A stretch of DNA of 64,000 bases from Clostridia bacterium (GCA_900769665.1 CAAGHL010000058.1:15577-79576); one strand, 5' to 3'; shown: positions 33,166-43,441, counted from the stretch's first letter. Translations and numbers: made by a program. Notes: generated from the letters alone by a model not told the origin.

Positions 33166-34917
33166 ATGAAAAAGATATTGAGTATAGTATTGTCGGTTTG
33201 CCTGTGCTTGACATTTGTCGTTGTCTTGACGGGTTGCGCTACAAAATACGACACAAAAACAACAATCGTAATCGAGCCTTACGGCGCGGCAGGCTACGGA
33301 CTTGCTTGGCTTGACAAACTTGCCACCGAGTGGACGGAGGCCAACAAGGATTTGGGCTTCAACATCATTGTCAAGAAGTCCTCCAACAACCTTGCAGGTA
33401 CGCATCTCAGCCAAATTGCCGCAGGTAGCACCGATACGGATATTTACATTGCGTCCACAACCGACTACCAACAAGGTTTCTATCGCGATTACTTCGAGGA
33501 TTTGAGCGACCTACTAGACGTCAAACCCGACGGTGACGGCGGACTGACCATCAAGGAAAAAATAAACGATTACGACAGTTGGAAGCAATTGTCCTCCAAG
33601 TGGGTGTATGACGCTTCCTCAAACAGCTATTCTCTCGAAGGTTGCTACATGTTGCCGCACTCCAAGACGCTTACGGGCATGGTGTACGACCACGACGATT
33701 TTGTGGAAAAAGGCTTACTTAGCTATGCCGAAAATACGGACGAAGTAAAGGCGGCTTTGACTGAGCAAGGTATTACCTATTCGGTAAACGGTGGCAAATT
33801 GGTGTTTGTCGGTAGTACTGACTACACCAATTACACCAAGGGCGATTACATTTTGTCCGCCGGTAAGGATGGTGAGTATGGCACGTATGACGACGGGCAA
33901 CCGCAAACTCTTGCCGAATTTGACACGATGATCAACAAAATCAAGGGTATCGGCGTGCCGTTTATTGCGCAAAACCAAGATGCAAGCTACATCACCTACA
34001 TCACCGACGCTTACTTTACGCAATATGCGGGTATGGATGCCTACTCCGCAGTGGTTAGTTACGACAGCAATGGAAAAGCAATTGCGCTTGCCGACGGAAC
34101 GACCGCAACGATAGATATGTCCAATGGTTACTTAGCAAACAACGCCAAAGGAATTGCCGAAGCAATAAACTTTACGGCAAAATACTTCAACAAGGGCAAT
34201 TCGACAGTGTGCAGCTACCAAGCTACCGTCGACGCAATGCAACGTGAGTTTGTCACGGGTGGTACGGGGGACGCTAAGGCGACCTTCTACGGCATGGCAA
34301 TCGACGGCAACTGGTTCGAGATGGAAGCAGCAAGCACAATGAACACCGCCAACAAGTACTCCGACAAACCGCGTGGGTACGGCGAAGTCGACTACCGCTT
34401 TATGTTGTTGCCGACCATCGAAGGTCAGCTTGGTATCGACGGCGAAGGCAACGGCAGTGTAATGGCGGGTATCGAAAACGGCGGTTTGCTTGTTCGCAAA
34501 CAAACGGACAGCAACAAGCTTGCCGCAATCAAGTCCTTTATCGCATACACCCTTACAAACGACGCATTGTCCGACACGACGGCTTCTTGCGGATTGGTAC
34601 GTAATTACAAATACACAATGACGGACAGTCAACTTGCATCCATGACGCCGTTCCAACGTACATGTTACAGTATCTTTACCGATACGGACAACGTCAAGGT
34701 GCTAACGGCACGTGCCGACCGCGGCAGAAACCCGATTTGTTGGTCGGGCGCAACAAAGGTCGAAACGTTGTTTAGCGTTGGCGGACAAACGCCTATCGAA
34801 GCAATACTTAGCGGCTCCACGGTGGAAAGCTGTACTTCCGGCATCAAGGACATGTTTAGTGCCAACAGCTGGGCAAGTGCCGTCACTACAATGAACAATA
34901 CCCTGCCCAAGAAATAA
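33166..34917 (+). CDS. ABC transporter extracellular solute-binding lipoprotein
   Basis: A 583-residue family 1-type SBP with AAAGGAG. The lipobox VVLTGC puts the lipidated Cys near residue 24. The mature part starts TTIVIEPYGAAGYGLAWLDKL, typical of sugar-binding proteins, and has AAGSTDTDIYIASTTDY, WKQLSSKWVYD and, near the end, a conserved cluster MAGIENGGLLVRKQTDSNKLAAIKSF. It is longer than most (400-450 residues). It delivers substrate to the permeases at 35022 and 35984. A hairpin follows at 34934, which often lets SBP be made in excess over permeases. Confidence 0.9.
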   Translation: MKKILSIVLSVCLCLTFVVVLTGCATKYDTKTTIVIEPYGAAGYGLAWLDKLATEWTEANKDLGFNIIVKKSSNNLAGTHLSQIAAGSTDTDIYIASTTDYQQGFYRDYFEDLSDLLDVKPDGDGGLTIKEKINDYDSWKQLSSKWVYDASSNSYSLEGCYMLPHSKTLTGMVYDHDDFVEKGLLSYAENTDEVKAALTEQGITYSVNGGKLVFVGSTDYTNYTKGDYILSAGKDGEYGTYDDGQPQTLAEFDTMINKIKGIGVPFIAQNQDASYITYITDAYFTQYAGMDAYSAVVSYDSNGKAIALADGTTATIDMSNGYLANNAKGIAEAINFTAKYFNKGNSTVCSYQATVDAMQREFVTGGTGDAKATFYGMAIDGNWFEMEAASTMNTANKYSDKPRGYGEVDYRFMLLPTIEGQLGIDGEGNGSVMAGIENGGLLVRKQTDSNKLAAIKSFIAYTLTNDALSDTTASCGLVRNYKYTMTDSQLASMTPFQRTCYSIFTDTDNVKVLTARADRGRNPICWSGATKVETLFSVGGQTPIEAILSGSTVESCTSGIKDMFSANSWASAVTTMNNTLPKK

Positions 34918-34933
34918 AACAAGTTTACTCTCG

Positions 34934-34956
34934 CGGCGCAGCCGAAAACTGCGCCG
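34934..34956 (+). promoter_or_regulatory. Intra-operon hairpin after the SBP gene
   Basis: CGGCGCAG (34934-34941) and CTGCGCCG (34949-34956) form a perfect 8-bp, GC-rich stem with a 7-nt loop but no T-run. It probably stabilises the upstream RNA or weakly attenuates. Confidence 0.6.
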
Positions 34957-35021
34957 TGTGTAATATGTAAGTGAATTTGCAATACGTATTGTAATTTTGT
35001 TTACGTAAATCGGAGATAAAA

Positions 35022-35981
35022 ATGGAAAACATTACCATCCCGAAAAAGAAAAAATTTTCACGGAAGACTAAATCTAACTTATTCGTGCTGTCATTTTTGA
35101 TTGTGCCGATAGTATTGTTTTTGATTTTTTATGTAGCAATCAACCTCAACTCGATATTGTTGGCATTCAGCAATGTCGCATTGGACGGCACTCGTACTTT
35201 TGCATGGTTTGCCAACTTTGCAAGCTTCCTCAAAGGCATATTCAGCGACGGCGCATTGCTTAGCATAAGTATTGTCAACTCGCTAAAAATGTACTTCATC
35301 AGCCTTGTTATTTGCATGCCGTTGTACATCATTTTTTCCTACTTGGTGTACAAAAAGTGTTTTATGCACGGAGCTATACGCGCAATATCCATGTTGCCGC
35401 AAATTATTTCCGGCTTTGTGGTGGGTTTGTTGTTCCTCAACTTTGTGGCAGGCGACAGCGCTCCGATACTTAAAGTTTTTGAGTCGTTGCATATTTTTGT
35501 CGACGAAAACGGCAACGGCATCGACTTATTGCACAGCTCGCAGTATGCCTTTGGTACGACGATTTTCTTTTCTATTTGGATTTCGTTCGGTACAAACCTG
35601 ATCGTTTATCCCAACGCTATGAAGGAAATCAGCAACGAAGTAATCGAAAGCAGTCGTTTGGACGGCGTCAGTACGATGTTCCAAGACTTGCGCTACATTG
35701 TGTTGCCGCTAATATTTCCGACAATATCTACATTCCTTATCACGGGACTTGCAGGAATATTCAGCAATGGCGGTTCGATACTTACCTTTTACAATGTCAG
35801 TGCGCCGGAGTACGTGTACAACATGGGTTACTACTACACCAAGTCGGTACTTGCCGCAGGTAGCGAAACCGCCTATCCCGAGCTTGCCGCAGGCGGTCTT
35901 ATATTAACGGCGATTGTCGCTCCGTTGACATTGCTGTTGCGTCACCTGTTAGAAAAATACGGACCTACAACGGAGGCGTAA
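35022..35981 (+). CDS. ABC sugar transporter permease, MalF type
   Basis: A 319-residue permease with GGAG before the ATG and a basic N-terminus (KKKKFSRKTKSN). Six TM segments start with LFVLSFLIVPIVLFLIFYVA. The EAA loop is VIESSRLDGVSTMFQDLRYIVLPL near residues 206-229. A large loop with DENGNGIDLL separates TM3 and TM4. Spacing to the next permease is 2 nt after the stop codon. No ATPase follows in this operon. Confidence 0.9.
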   Translation: MENITIPKKKKFSRKTKSNLFVLSFLIVPIVLFLIFYVAINLNSILLAFSNVALDGTRTFAWFANFASFLKGIFSDGALLSISIVNSLKMYFISLVICMPLYIIFSYLVYKKCFMHGAIRAISMLPQIISGFVVGLLFLNFVAGDSAPILKVFESLHIFVDENGNGIDLLHSSQYAFGTTIFFSIWISFGTNLIVYPNAMKEISNEVIESSRLDGVSTMFQDLRYIVLPLIFPTISTFLITGLAGIFSNGGSILTFYNVSAPEYVYNMGYYYTKSVLAAGSETAYPELAAGGLILTAIVAPLTLLLRHLLEKYGPTTEA

Positions 35982-35983
35982 TT

Positions 35984-37057
35984 ATGGAAAACTTACAAAT
36001 TGCATTTTCGTTGTATGCAGATGTACCGAAGAAACAGGTGGAGCAAGAAATCGCTCGACAACAAAAACTACTTAGCGACCTTACTACCGCCGAGCAAACG
36101 GACGAAGTGATTGCCGCGACGGCGCAGGTGCAAGATAACATCAAATTGTTGCAAGCAAAGCGAAAAAACATTATCGGCAAGAATGTCGGCAGTGTTGTCA
36201 GCTCGATATTCAAGTGGATTATGTGGGCGATATTGATCGTGTATTGCATTTCGCTACTTTTTTTGCCCGTTTGGATGTTGCTGACGGCATTCAAGGATCC
36301 TATCGAATACACACTAAACCCGTTTGCGTTCCCGACGTCGTTCAAGTTTGACAACTTTGTCAATGTGTTCAGTCACTTGCAGATAGAAATCGATTATCAG
36401 ACATCCTACAATATGTTGCAAATGGCAGGTTTCAGCTTTTTGTATGCGGCAGGATTTACCATCGTCGACCTTTTTTTGACTGCAATTTCAGCATACGTAA
36501 TAGCAAAATACCGTTTCCCGGGCAGAAACCTGTTGTACACAATAGGTATCGTCGTAATGATCGTGCCGATTGTCGGCAGTTTGCCTTCGGCAATGCAAAT
36601 CAGCAAGGCACTCGGCGTGTACGACAACATGCTGTTGCGCATCTTGCTTTGCCACGGATGTGTGTTTAGCGGATTCAACTTCCTACTGTTACACGGCAAC
36701 TTCAAGGAGATGCCTTGGGACTACGCCGAGGCGGTGTTTATCGACGGCGGCAACCATTACACGGCGTTTTTCAAGATGTATTTGCCGATGATTTTTCCGA
36801 CGTTGATGGTGTTGTTCGTGCTTGGTTTCTTGGGCGGTTGGAACGACTACGAAACCTTCATGGTGTGGTTGCCTAGTACGCCAAACCTGGCATACGGCAT
36901 GTATTTGTTCCAGGGCAAGGCAAAGGCGTTGTACAAGAGTAACATTACCGAGGTAATGGCTGGTTTCACAATGGTAGTAATACCAACTGTCGCATTGTAC
37001 TTTGCAAGTCAAAAGACAATCATGAGTAAGTATACCGTCGGCGGTTTGAAAGGCTGA
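35984..37057 (+). CDS. ABC sugar transporter permease, MalG type, with N-terminal coiled-coil extension
   Basis: A 357-residue permease with GGAGG upstream. The usual MalG first TM starts only near residue 75 (IFKWIMWAILIVYCISLLFL). Before it lie ~70 polar residues rich in Gln/Glu/Lys (KKQVEQEIARQQKLLSDL...AQVQDNIKLLQAKRK) that look like a cytoplasmic coiled coil. The EAA loop (YAEAVFIDGGNHYTAFFKMYLPM) and the closing SKYTVGGLKG are typical. The extension is unusual for the family and could contact another protein, such as the ATPase or the small membrane proteins upstream. Confidence 0.9.
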   Translation: MENLQIAFSLYADVPKKQVEQEIARQQKLLSDLTTAEQTDEVIAATAQVQDNIKLLQAKRKNIIGKNVGSVVSSIFKWIMWAILIVYCISLLFLPVWMLLTAFKDPIEYTLNPFAFPTSFKFDNFVNVFSHLQIEIDYQTSYNMLQMAGFSFLYAAGFTIVDLFLTAISAYVIAKYRFPGRNLLYTIGIVVMIVPIVGSLPSAMQISKALGVYDNMLLRILLCHGCVFSGFNFLLLHGNFKEMPWDYAEAVFIDGGNHYTAFFKMYLPMIFPTLMVLFVLGFLGGWNDYETFMVWLPSTPNLAYGMYLFQGKAKALYKSNITEVMAGFTMVVIPTVALYFASQKTIMSKYTVGGLKG

Positions 37058-37141
37058 TTGGCATATTTAGCTGCCGAGTATTGCCGTTAGGCATGACAAT
37101 TACGACATTTTATGCGGCATTACGTCGCACATAAGGAAAAC

Positions 37142-40100
37142 ATGAATAAAAAAATACCAATAGTAATATTGATGTGCTTGATTGTGGCGGTTGCTCTTGT
37201 TTCCTGTACTCCGACTACGCCCGACAATCCATCGCAACCCGAGCAGCCAATAGGTGAAAAATCGCTCGATGACAGTGCTATTTCCGAAACTGCCAAAGTG
37301 TATTCCTCCCTTGCGATAACTTCCTGTAAAGGCAAGTGGGGCAATGCGACTTACGCCGTCGAGGCGGAAATAACAACTCCGTCGGGCAAGACGGAAACGA
37401 CCAAAAGCAACTATGTTGTGACGGAAGAGGGCGTGTACAACGTCAAGTTGACGGCTAACGTCGGTGGCGAAACGCTTACCAAGACAAAATCCGTTACCGT
37501 CGGCGGATACTCGGCGCAAGCTTTGTTTTCTGCGAGCAACGCAACGATCATTGCTGAAAATATCTCCGTTGCCGACAAACTTCGCACGGGGACTGCCAAT
37601 ACGAGCGGCATGCAGGTGTCGATCAATCAAAGCAGCGTATTCAACTACAAGCCCGTTGTCGACCTCAACGAGGTCAGGGGCAATTTGATAGAGTTCGTCC
37701 CCAACTACTTAGCCAAGTCGCGTGACCTTCGTGCGGTCAAACTTGTTCTTACCGACGCATACGACAGCGCAAACAAGTTGGAAGTTTTGTTTCAACTTAA
37801 CACGGGTGTAGGCGGCGTGCCCGACAGCAAACTCGGCCAAGGCGAGTCGCAAGCATTTATTTCGGTTACGTTCAACGGCGTTACCACCGCAAACGGAAAC
37901 TACCCCGGCTTGTACGACGTTGTGGTGTGCTTTAACCAAAACTTTTTGCCATATTTCCCGTTCCACGACGGATTCCGTCCGCAAAGCAACGACCCTGTGC
38001 AAATTCGTTTCGACAACGCAACAAACAAGTTCTATACAAAGTTGTCGGACGGCGACTACATGGTCATGGACGTATCCGACCCGACGGACGAATACGCTGA
38101 CTTCAAGGGCTTTACCACGGGCGAAGTGTACTTGTCCGTGCAAGGTGTTATCGGTAGCGGTGACATTGTGCTTACCAAGCTCGGCAACACCGTGCTGTCC
38201 GATGTTGGCAAAGACGACTACAAAAACGCCAACAACGGCTTTTTGACTGGCGGTTACGATGTAAACAACATGCTAGTCGGCTTTGTCGGCTACCCGTATT
38301 ACATCCCGACGGATATGGATGGCGTTACGGCAAAACTGTTTTGCAAGGGCGAGGGCGAAACTAAGTTTTCCGACGTAAGCGACAAGCTTGCCGACGGATT
38401 TGTGCCCGACAAAGCAGGCGAGTACTACGTGCGATACCAAGTTACCAACAATTACGGCTACAAAACAAATGTGGACACGTCGCACTTCCAAGTGTATGCC
38501 ACGCCAAAGGACGCCGGATTGGAAATTAAAGCTACTTTCGACGGCAAATTGTCGGCAAAGTTATTTGATCTGTTTGCAGTTCCCGAAATCGACGTTGTGG
38601 GAGGTAGCGGCAAGCTGTCGCTAGAGTACTTTGCCGTTGTGGACGGCGTGGAAACTGCGGCGCATCCCAACCAACGTTTGGCTATTTTGCAAAAGGGACA
38701 GAATGTTGCCGTCAAGGTGGTTGCCACCGACCAAATGAGTTACAGCGAAGAGTTTGTCTTCCCCGTGGCAATCGACAACAACGTTACTCGTTTCGAGCTT
38801 GTCGGGTGCTACGACGAAATTACAGTGATGTACGGCGACGAAATTACCGTTCCTGCTTATACGGCAATCGACTTCTCGCAAGACGATGTTTTCGCAAACA
38901 ACCTTACGCTGGACATTTTGCAAGGCAAGAGTAAGCAACTCAATGTGGGCGACAAAATCACCGTTTACGGTGAAACGACCATTGTTTATTTGCTCGACGG
39001 CGAACAAAAACTTGCGCTCAACGTCCATTGCGTGCCCGAAACAATCGATACGGTGGAGGGCGGCAACACAATCGACAAGCAATTTGGCAATGTTGCGGGA
39101 CTTGGCTCGGCTACGGCGTACGACGAAGGCACTTTCTTTGCATTTGACGGCAGTACGGACAACGTCAAGTTGCCTATGCCGTACACGCTGTCGGCAAGCA
39201 ACCTCAAGTTTAGTTTCGGCGTGTTTGACGGCACTGCAATAAACAGCGTTAGCGTTACTCTGGCAGACAAACGTCAAGGATACGAACTTAACTTCCGACT
39301 GACTGACCTTGCGGCAAAACCTGTGTTGTGGCTAAACGGCAACGAAACAACGTGGCAAATCACCACAACCAAACAAACGGCGACAAACGGCAAGTACGCA
39401 GGTAAAAGTTACTACTTGTACACATTTATCTTCGACGGCGGACTGAAAGTCGTGCAAAACGCATACGAAATGACCGTCGGTAATGTCGACGCTTGGACAA
39501 ACGGAGTTGACTTTGACGGTTTCGATATGTGCGGTGCCAAGGTGACGTTTGTCGTAGACGGAACAAACGGCGGCGATGCGTTTTTGCTCAATACCGTATC
39601 CAACCAAACCTTTACCAAGTCGGCATTCGAGTTTGGCGACAGAGTTGTCCCTGCGTTGGCATTCGACGGCGCAATCAGTAGCGGAATCGTGGATCTCGGC
39701 ACAAGCGTTTTTGTACCCAAAGCATACGTGTACGACGTACTCAGTTATTCGTCGACAATCAAGATGTCGGTAATTACGCCCGACGGCTCATATATCTACC
39801 AAAACGTTGCTCCGCGTGCGTGTACGATCGACTTTACCGAGTACGGTCGTTACCGCGTTTCCTACACGATAGCCGACAATGGCGGCAAGGGACAAAGCCG
39901 CACTTACACGTACATCTTCGATTGCCTTGACAAAGAGCCGCCGCAAATAATGCTTGACGGCAACTACGACAAGGAGTACAAGGCAGGAAAGAAAATCACA
40001 GTGATCGGTGCGCAAGCTACGGACAACACTTCCGACGTTACATTGACTGTGCTTTTGTACAATCAATCGACGATGGTGTACACGCCGACAAAAATCGGTG

Positions 40101-40201
40101 ACAAATTGAAACTTGCGGCAGGCAAATACACAATTGTGTACTATGCCACCGACGAAAACGGCAACTTTGCAACTCAAAAATTCGATATTACGGTAAAGTA
40201 G
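37142..40201 (+). CDS. Large surface lipoprotein with Ig-like domains
   Basis: The start is ATG 37142 after AAGGA; 1019 residues. The lipobox VALVSC and a Pro/Asp linker (PTTPDNPSQPEQPIG) lead into a long beta-rich protein. Several Ig/Big-like units can be guessed (e.g. DKAGEYYVRYQVTNNYGY near 420, YGRYRVSYTIADNGGKG near 915, GKYTIVYYATDENGNFA near the end), plus two sandwich-like regions where LEVLFQLNTGVGG and YELNFRLTDL occur. No catalytic motif. It sits between the permeases and the DUF4838 lipoprotein and may bind the same substrate outside the cell. Confidence 0.75.
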   Translation: MNKKIPIVILMCLIVAVALVSCTPTTPDNPSQPEQPIGEKSLDDSAISETAKVYSSLAITSCKGKWGNATYAVEAEITTPSGKTETTKSNYVVTEEGVYNVKLTANVGGETLTKTKSVTVGGYSAQALFSASNATIIAENISVADKLRTGTANTSGMQVSINQSSVFNYKPVVDLNEVRGNLIEFVPNYLAKSRDLRAVKLVLTDAYDSANKLEVLFQLNTGVGGVPDSKLGQGESQAFISVTFNGVTTANGNYPGLYDVVVCFNQNFLPYFPFHDGFRPQSNDPVQIRFDNATNKFYTKLSDGDYMVMDVSDPTDEYADFKGFTTGEVYLSVQGVIGSGDIVLTKLGNTVLSDVGKDDYKNANNGFLTGGYDVNNMLVGFVGYPYYIPTDMDGVTAKLFCKGEGETKFSDVSDKLADGFVPDKAGEYYVRYQVTNNYGYKTNVDTSHFQVYATPKDAGLEIKATFDGKLSAKLFDLFAVPEIDVVGGSGKLSLEYFAVVDGVETAAHPNQRLAILQKGQNVAVKVVATDQMSYSEEFVFPVAIDNNVTRFELVGCYDEITVMYGDEITVPAYTAIDFSQDDVFANNLTLDILQGKSKQLNVGDKITVYGETTIVYLLDGEQKLALNVHCVPETIDTVEGGNTIDKQFGNVAGLGSATAYDEGTFFAFDGSTDNVKLPMPYTLSASNLKFSFGVFDGTAINSVSVTLADKRQGYELNFRLTDLAAKPVLWLNGNETTWQITTTKQTATNGKYAGKSYYLYTFIFDGGLKVVQNAYEMTVGNVDAWTNGVDFDGFDMCGAKVTFVVDGTNGGDAFLLNTVSNQTFTKSAFEFGDRVVPALAFDGAISSGIVDLGTSVFVPKAYVYDVLSYSSTIKMSVITPDGSYIYQNVAPRACTIDFTEYGRYRVSYTIADNGGKGQSRTYTYIFDCLDKEPPQIMLDGNYDKEYKAGKKITVIGAQATDNTSDVTLTVLLYNQSTMVYTPTKIGDKLKLAAGKYTIVYYATDENGNFATQKFDITVK

Positions 40202-40210
40202 GTGACGACA

Positions 40211-42256
40211 ATGACAAAGAAAAGATTTATATTCGGTTTGACCGCTTTACTTATGCTTGTTACCGCTTGTTTTGCCTTTGTCGGTTGCAACGACAACAGC
40301 GGCGACAGAACGTTGCCCGACGTTGGCGAAATGATTGCCGACGGGCAAACAACCTACAAGGTGATTGTACCGTCCAACGCAAGCGCCACGCAGGAATACG
40401 CCGCACAACAAATTTGCAACTACTTTGCGCAAGTTACGGGCGTTGCTATGAGTTACGTTGCCGACAGCGGGGAGTCTTACGACAGCAACAGTACGATTAT
40501 TTCTCTCGGCAAGACTTCGGCGTACAACACCGCAGTCAAAAACCACAAAAACGTTGACGTATCGCGCAAAACGCTCAACGACGACGGTTTTGTGATGTTT
40601 ACCGACGGCAAGTCGTTGTTTATCGACAGCTACAACGACCGAGGTATCATGTACGGCGCATTCGAGTTTATCGAGCAAAACCTCGGAGTAAAGTTTTTGA
40701 CCTACGACTACACCTACGTGCCTACGGCTACGCAAGTGGTGCTGAAAGGCTACGACAAAACTTGCGTTTCGCCTTTCCGACAAAGAGTGTACCTCAATAC
40801 TCCGATTTGGTACCAAGATACCGATTATGTAGCGCATCTCAGGTACAACACCGACTTCTGCAATATGCCGGATAACATGGGTGACTCTACCAAGTGGTGC
40901 TACTATGGTAGCGGCGGCGACGCAACGCATACGGGATTTCGTATTGTGGTGCCCGGCGATTACATGGAAACCGTAGACGGCGAAACACGCATAAAAAGCG
41001 AATACGTAGACTGTTTTTCGCACACGGGTAGCGGCGAAACCGAAACGACGTATTGGTTTGAAGGCGCGCTCGGCGAACCGCACGATTTGTGCTTTACAAG
41101 CGGCATAAACGAAGACGGTACGCCGGACATGACCAAGGAAAACACAACGGTGCGTTTGGTTGCCGAGTCGCTCAAACGCTGGATAGTGGAGGACGCCGAC
41201 GCCGAGTTTTACATGGTTGGTCAAGCCGACCGCTCCTACGGTTGCCCGTGCGACAGATGCAAGGCGGCGCGTGACAAGTATATGGACAGCGGCTTGATGG
41301 TGCGCTTTATCAACGCCGTATCACAAATTCTTGACGATTGGAAGCAAACGGAAAACATAACAAAGGAATACAGCCTTGTAATTTTCGCTTATTCCTACAG
41401 CGAAAAGGCTCCCGTGCGTGACGGAAAAGTTATTGACAGTACAGTGATTCCTGCCGATGACGTGTATGTGCGTTACGCTCCTATCCGCGGCTCGTACTAC
41501 TACTCTTTGCAAGACGAACGCCAAACCGACGACGTTAAAAACATCTACGAAGATTGGGGAAAAATTACCGATCGACTGATGATTTGGACGTACCACGACA
41601 TATACAGTAACTGGTTTTGGTACTATCCGACCTATCAGGCAATGAGCAGTGACCTACAAATGCTCGAGTCCGTCGGTACGGAATATGCCATGGCGCAAAG
41701 TACATTCCTTGAAAACGGAGTTTACACTCAACACCTTAACGCTTATATTCATAGTAAGTTGTGTTGGAATACTAAGGCGGATGTCGGGGCAATTCGCGAC
41801 GAATTTTTGTACTACTACTTCGGTGAAGAGGCATACGAATATATGCGCGAGTTTCACGTTCGTATGGATGACCGCTATGCGCTTATGGCGGCAAACAGCG
41901 GTAGCCCCATGATATCCAACCTTTCCAAAAACGGCGTAAATCAGGACGGCTACTGGACGTACAACTTCCTTAATGAGATTGTCGAATTGTTTGACAAAGC
42001 GATTGCCGCGGTAAACGCCAACGAAGGCTATACGATCGAGCAAAAGGCAATGTACGTAGAGCATATACAAAAAGCTTCGCTTCAACCGCTGTACATGCGT
42101 TGGTACAACGCCAAGGCAAACGGCTACACCGAAAACGAGCAAATCGCGCTTGTTTCCGAGTGGGTTACTTTGGCTGAAAAGTACGGCGTAACCAAATATG
42201 GCGAAAATATTGCGCTGACAATTGCCGCGATAAAGGCGCAGTTCGGCTTGCAATAA
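40211..42256 (+). CDS. DUF4838-family lipoprotein, putative glycoside hydrolase
   Basis: The start is ATG 40211 (AGGTGA at 40200-40205), 681 residues; lipobox FAFVGC. After an N-terminal domain like those preceding GH20/GH67-type barrels (TYKVIVPSNASATQEYAAQQICNYF, GIMYGAFEFIEQNLGVKF), the DUF4838 barrel shows SYGCPCDRCKAARDKY with paired Cys, YSLVIFAYSYSEKAPV and LMIWTYHDIYSNWFWYYPTY. C-terminal helices follow. DUF4838 members are widespread in glycan clusters and thought to be glycosidases; the substrate is not known. It is followed by a terminator. Confidence 0.8.
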   Translation: MTKKRFIFGLTALLMLVTACFAFVGCNDNSGDRTLPDVGEMIADGQTTYKVIVPSNASATQEYAAQQICNYFAQVTGVAMSYVADSGESYDSNSTIISLGKTSAYNTAVKNHKNVDVSRKTLNDDGFVMFTDGKSLFIDSYNDRGIMYGAFEFIEQNLGVKFLTYDYTYVPTATQVVLKGYDKTCVSPFRQRVYLNTPIWYQDTDYVAHLRYNTDFCNMPDNMGDSTKWCYYGSGGDATHTGFRIVVPGDYMETVDGETRIKSEYVDCFSHTGSGETETTYWFEGALGEPHDLCFTSGINEDGTPDMTKENTTVRLVAESLKRWIVEDADAEFYMVGQADRSYGCPCDRCKAARDKYMDSGLMVRFINAVSQILDDWKQTENITKEYSLVIFAYSYSEKAPVRDGKVIDSTVIPADDVYVRYAPIRGSYYYSLQDERQTDDVKNIYEDWGKITDRLMIWTYHDIYSNWFWYYPTYQAMSSDLQMLESVGTEYAMAQSTFLENGVYTQHLNAYIHSKLCWNTKADVGAIRDEFLYYYFGEEAYEYMREFHVRMDDRYALMAANSGSPMISNLSKNGVNQDGYWTYNFLNEIVELFDKAIAAVNANEGYTIEQKAMYVEHIQKASLQPLYMRWYNAKANGYTENEQIALVSEWVTLAEKYGVTKYGENIALTIAAIKAQFGLQ

Positions 42257-42274
42257 ACTTGTTGCCTGACTAAA

Positions 42275-42303
42275 CGAAAAGGGAAGCAAAACTTCCCTTT
42301 TCG
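42275..42303 (+). terminator. Terminator after the DUF4838 gene
   Basis: CGAAAAGGGAAG (42275-42286) pairs perfectly with CTTCCCTTTTCG (42292-42303) with a 5-nt loop. Near-symmetric A/T runs inside the stem make it useful on both strands, and it separates the two convergent genes. Confidence 0.8.
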
Positions 42304-42376
42304 AATGTGTTTACTTTGCGCGCATGAACGCAAGTGTAAGCAAAATTTATATATGTATCAGAAAATTTGCGACAAA

Positions 42377-43219
42377 TCAGTCGTTTTGCTCGGCGTTTTC
42401 CGTAAACTTTTTGCGGTAATCCGTCGGCGACATGCCTACATTTTTGCTGAAATATTTGTAAAAGTACGGCATGGACGAAAACCCGCAGTTAAGGGCAATG
42501 TTACTTACCGACATGTCGCTTTTGCGCAACCACAGTTTGGCTTCTTTCAGTCGACACTGCATTGCGTATTCCATTATCGATACTCCGCGCGCCTTTTTGA
42601 AAGAGTGTATCAGCGTACTCTTGGCGCAGTAAAAGATTTTGGTAAGTTCGTCTATAGAAATTTGTTGGTTGAAGTGCGTTTCGATGTAACTTGCCACTGA
42701 ATCCGTCAGTTTGGACGATTCCTTTTTGTTGTAGGGCAATACGTCGGTGTCGAAATAGCGTTGCGTTTCCAACAATACAAGGTCAAGCAATTTGCTCATC
42801 ACTTGCGCCGTGTTTTTCTCGGGTTTCTTTGCCTCGCGGTAGATAAACTCGATGTAGGTGCGCAAGCGATTGTCCGTCGGGGTAAACCAACTTTTGCTCA
42901 GGTCGTCGGGTATGCCGAACTTTACGTTGCGTATACCGAGTATTAGGTACTCCGTTGTTTCGTTAGGGCGTGCGTATGCGCTATGCAATGTGTAGGGGTT
43001 CATCACCCAAAAGTCGCCCTCGCGCACTCTTCTGCGTACCGACTCTATGGTCATTTCGCCTGTGCCGCTTCTGCAAAGCCAAATTTCCGTCAAGCCGTGT
43101 ATTACACTTTTGTTTTCGAAGTCGGTGATGATGTCGGAGTTGACGTATTCCAGTATCGGCGCAATGCTTTGCCCGCCGAAATACATATCGGTATCTATAC
43201 GATTGTATATCTCTGCCAT
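42377..43219 (-). CDS. AraC-family transcriptional regulator
   Basis: The start is ATG 43219, with AGGAGG at 43225-43230 on the minus strand; 280 residues. An N-terminal cupin sensor domain (residues ~30-110: LTEIWLCRSGTGEMTIES, REGDFWVMNPYTLHSA) is followed by a C-terminal double HTH (~180-275: ISIDELTKIFYCAKSTLIHSFKKARG and SVSNIALNCGFSSMPYFYKYFSKNVGMSPTDYRK). It is divergent from the GH29 fucosidase and the genes after it, so it is likely the local activator, responding to fucose or a fucosyl oligosaccharide. The effector is inferred. Confidence 0.9.
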   Translation of the reverse strand: MAEIYNRIDTDMYFGGQSIAPILEYVNSDIITDFENKSVIHGLTEIWLCRSGTGEMTIESVRRRVREGDFWVMNPYTLHSAYARPNETTEYLILGIRNVKFGIPDDLSKSWFTPTDNRLRTYIEFIYREAKKPEKNTAQVMSKLLDLVLLETQRYFDTDVLPYNKKESSKLTDSVASYIETHFNQQISIDELTKIFYCAKSTLIHSFKKARGVSIMEYAMQCRLKEAKLWLRKSDMSVSNIALNCGFSSMPYFYKYFSKNVGMSPTDYRKKFTENAEQND

Positions 43220-43297
43220 GGTTTCCTCCTTGCAAAGCGACAATGTCAAATTGTAGCTGTTGTGGAAAAATAGTGCATTTGTTGCAAGTTTTCTCTT

Positions 43298-43326
43298 ATT
43301 GTAGCACTATTTGCTACATTTGGCAA
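43298..43326 (-). promoter_or_regulatory. Promoter of the AraC gene, overlapping a palindrome
   Basis: Minus strand: -35 TTGCCA (43321-43326), 17-nt spacer, extended -10 TGCTACAAT (43298-43306). The -10 is embedded in TGTAGC-N7-GCTACA (43300-43318). TGTAGC also occurs at 43252 and 43419 in the same intergenic region, so AraC binding there is possible. Part of the repeat is explained by the -10 itself. Confidence 0.6.
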
Positions 43327-43441
43327 CGGTTTGCTTAGCTTCGACTTTGGTTGGGTTTGACAGACGTAAAGCGATTTTGTAATTATTTGTGCCAAACGTT
43401 GGCAACCTTGTCATCGTTTGTAGCAGTGTAAAGGTGTAAAT

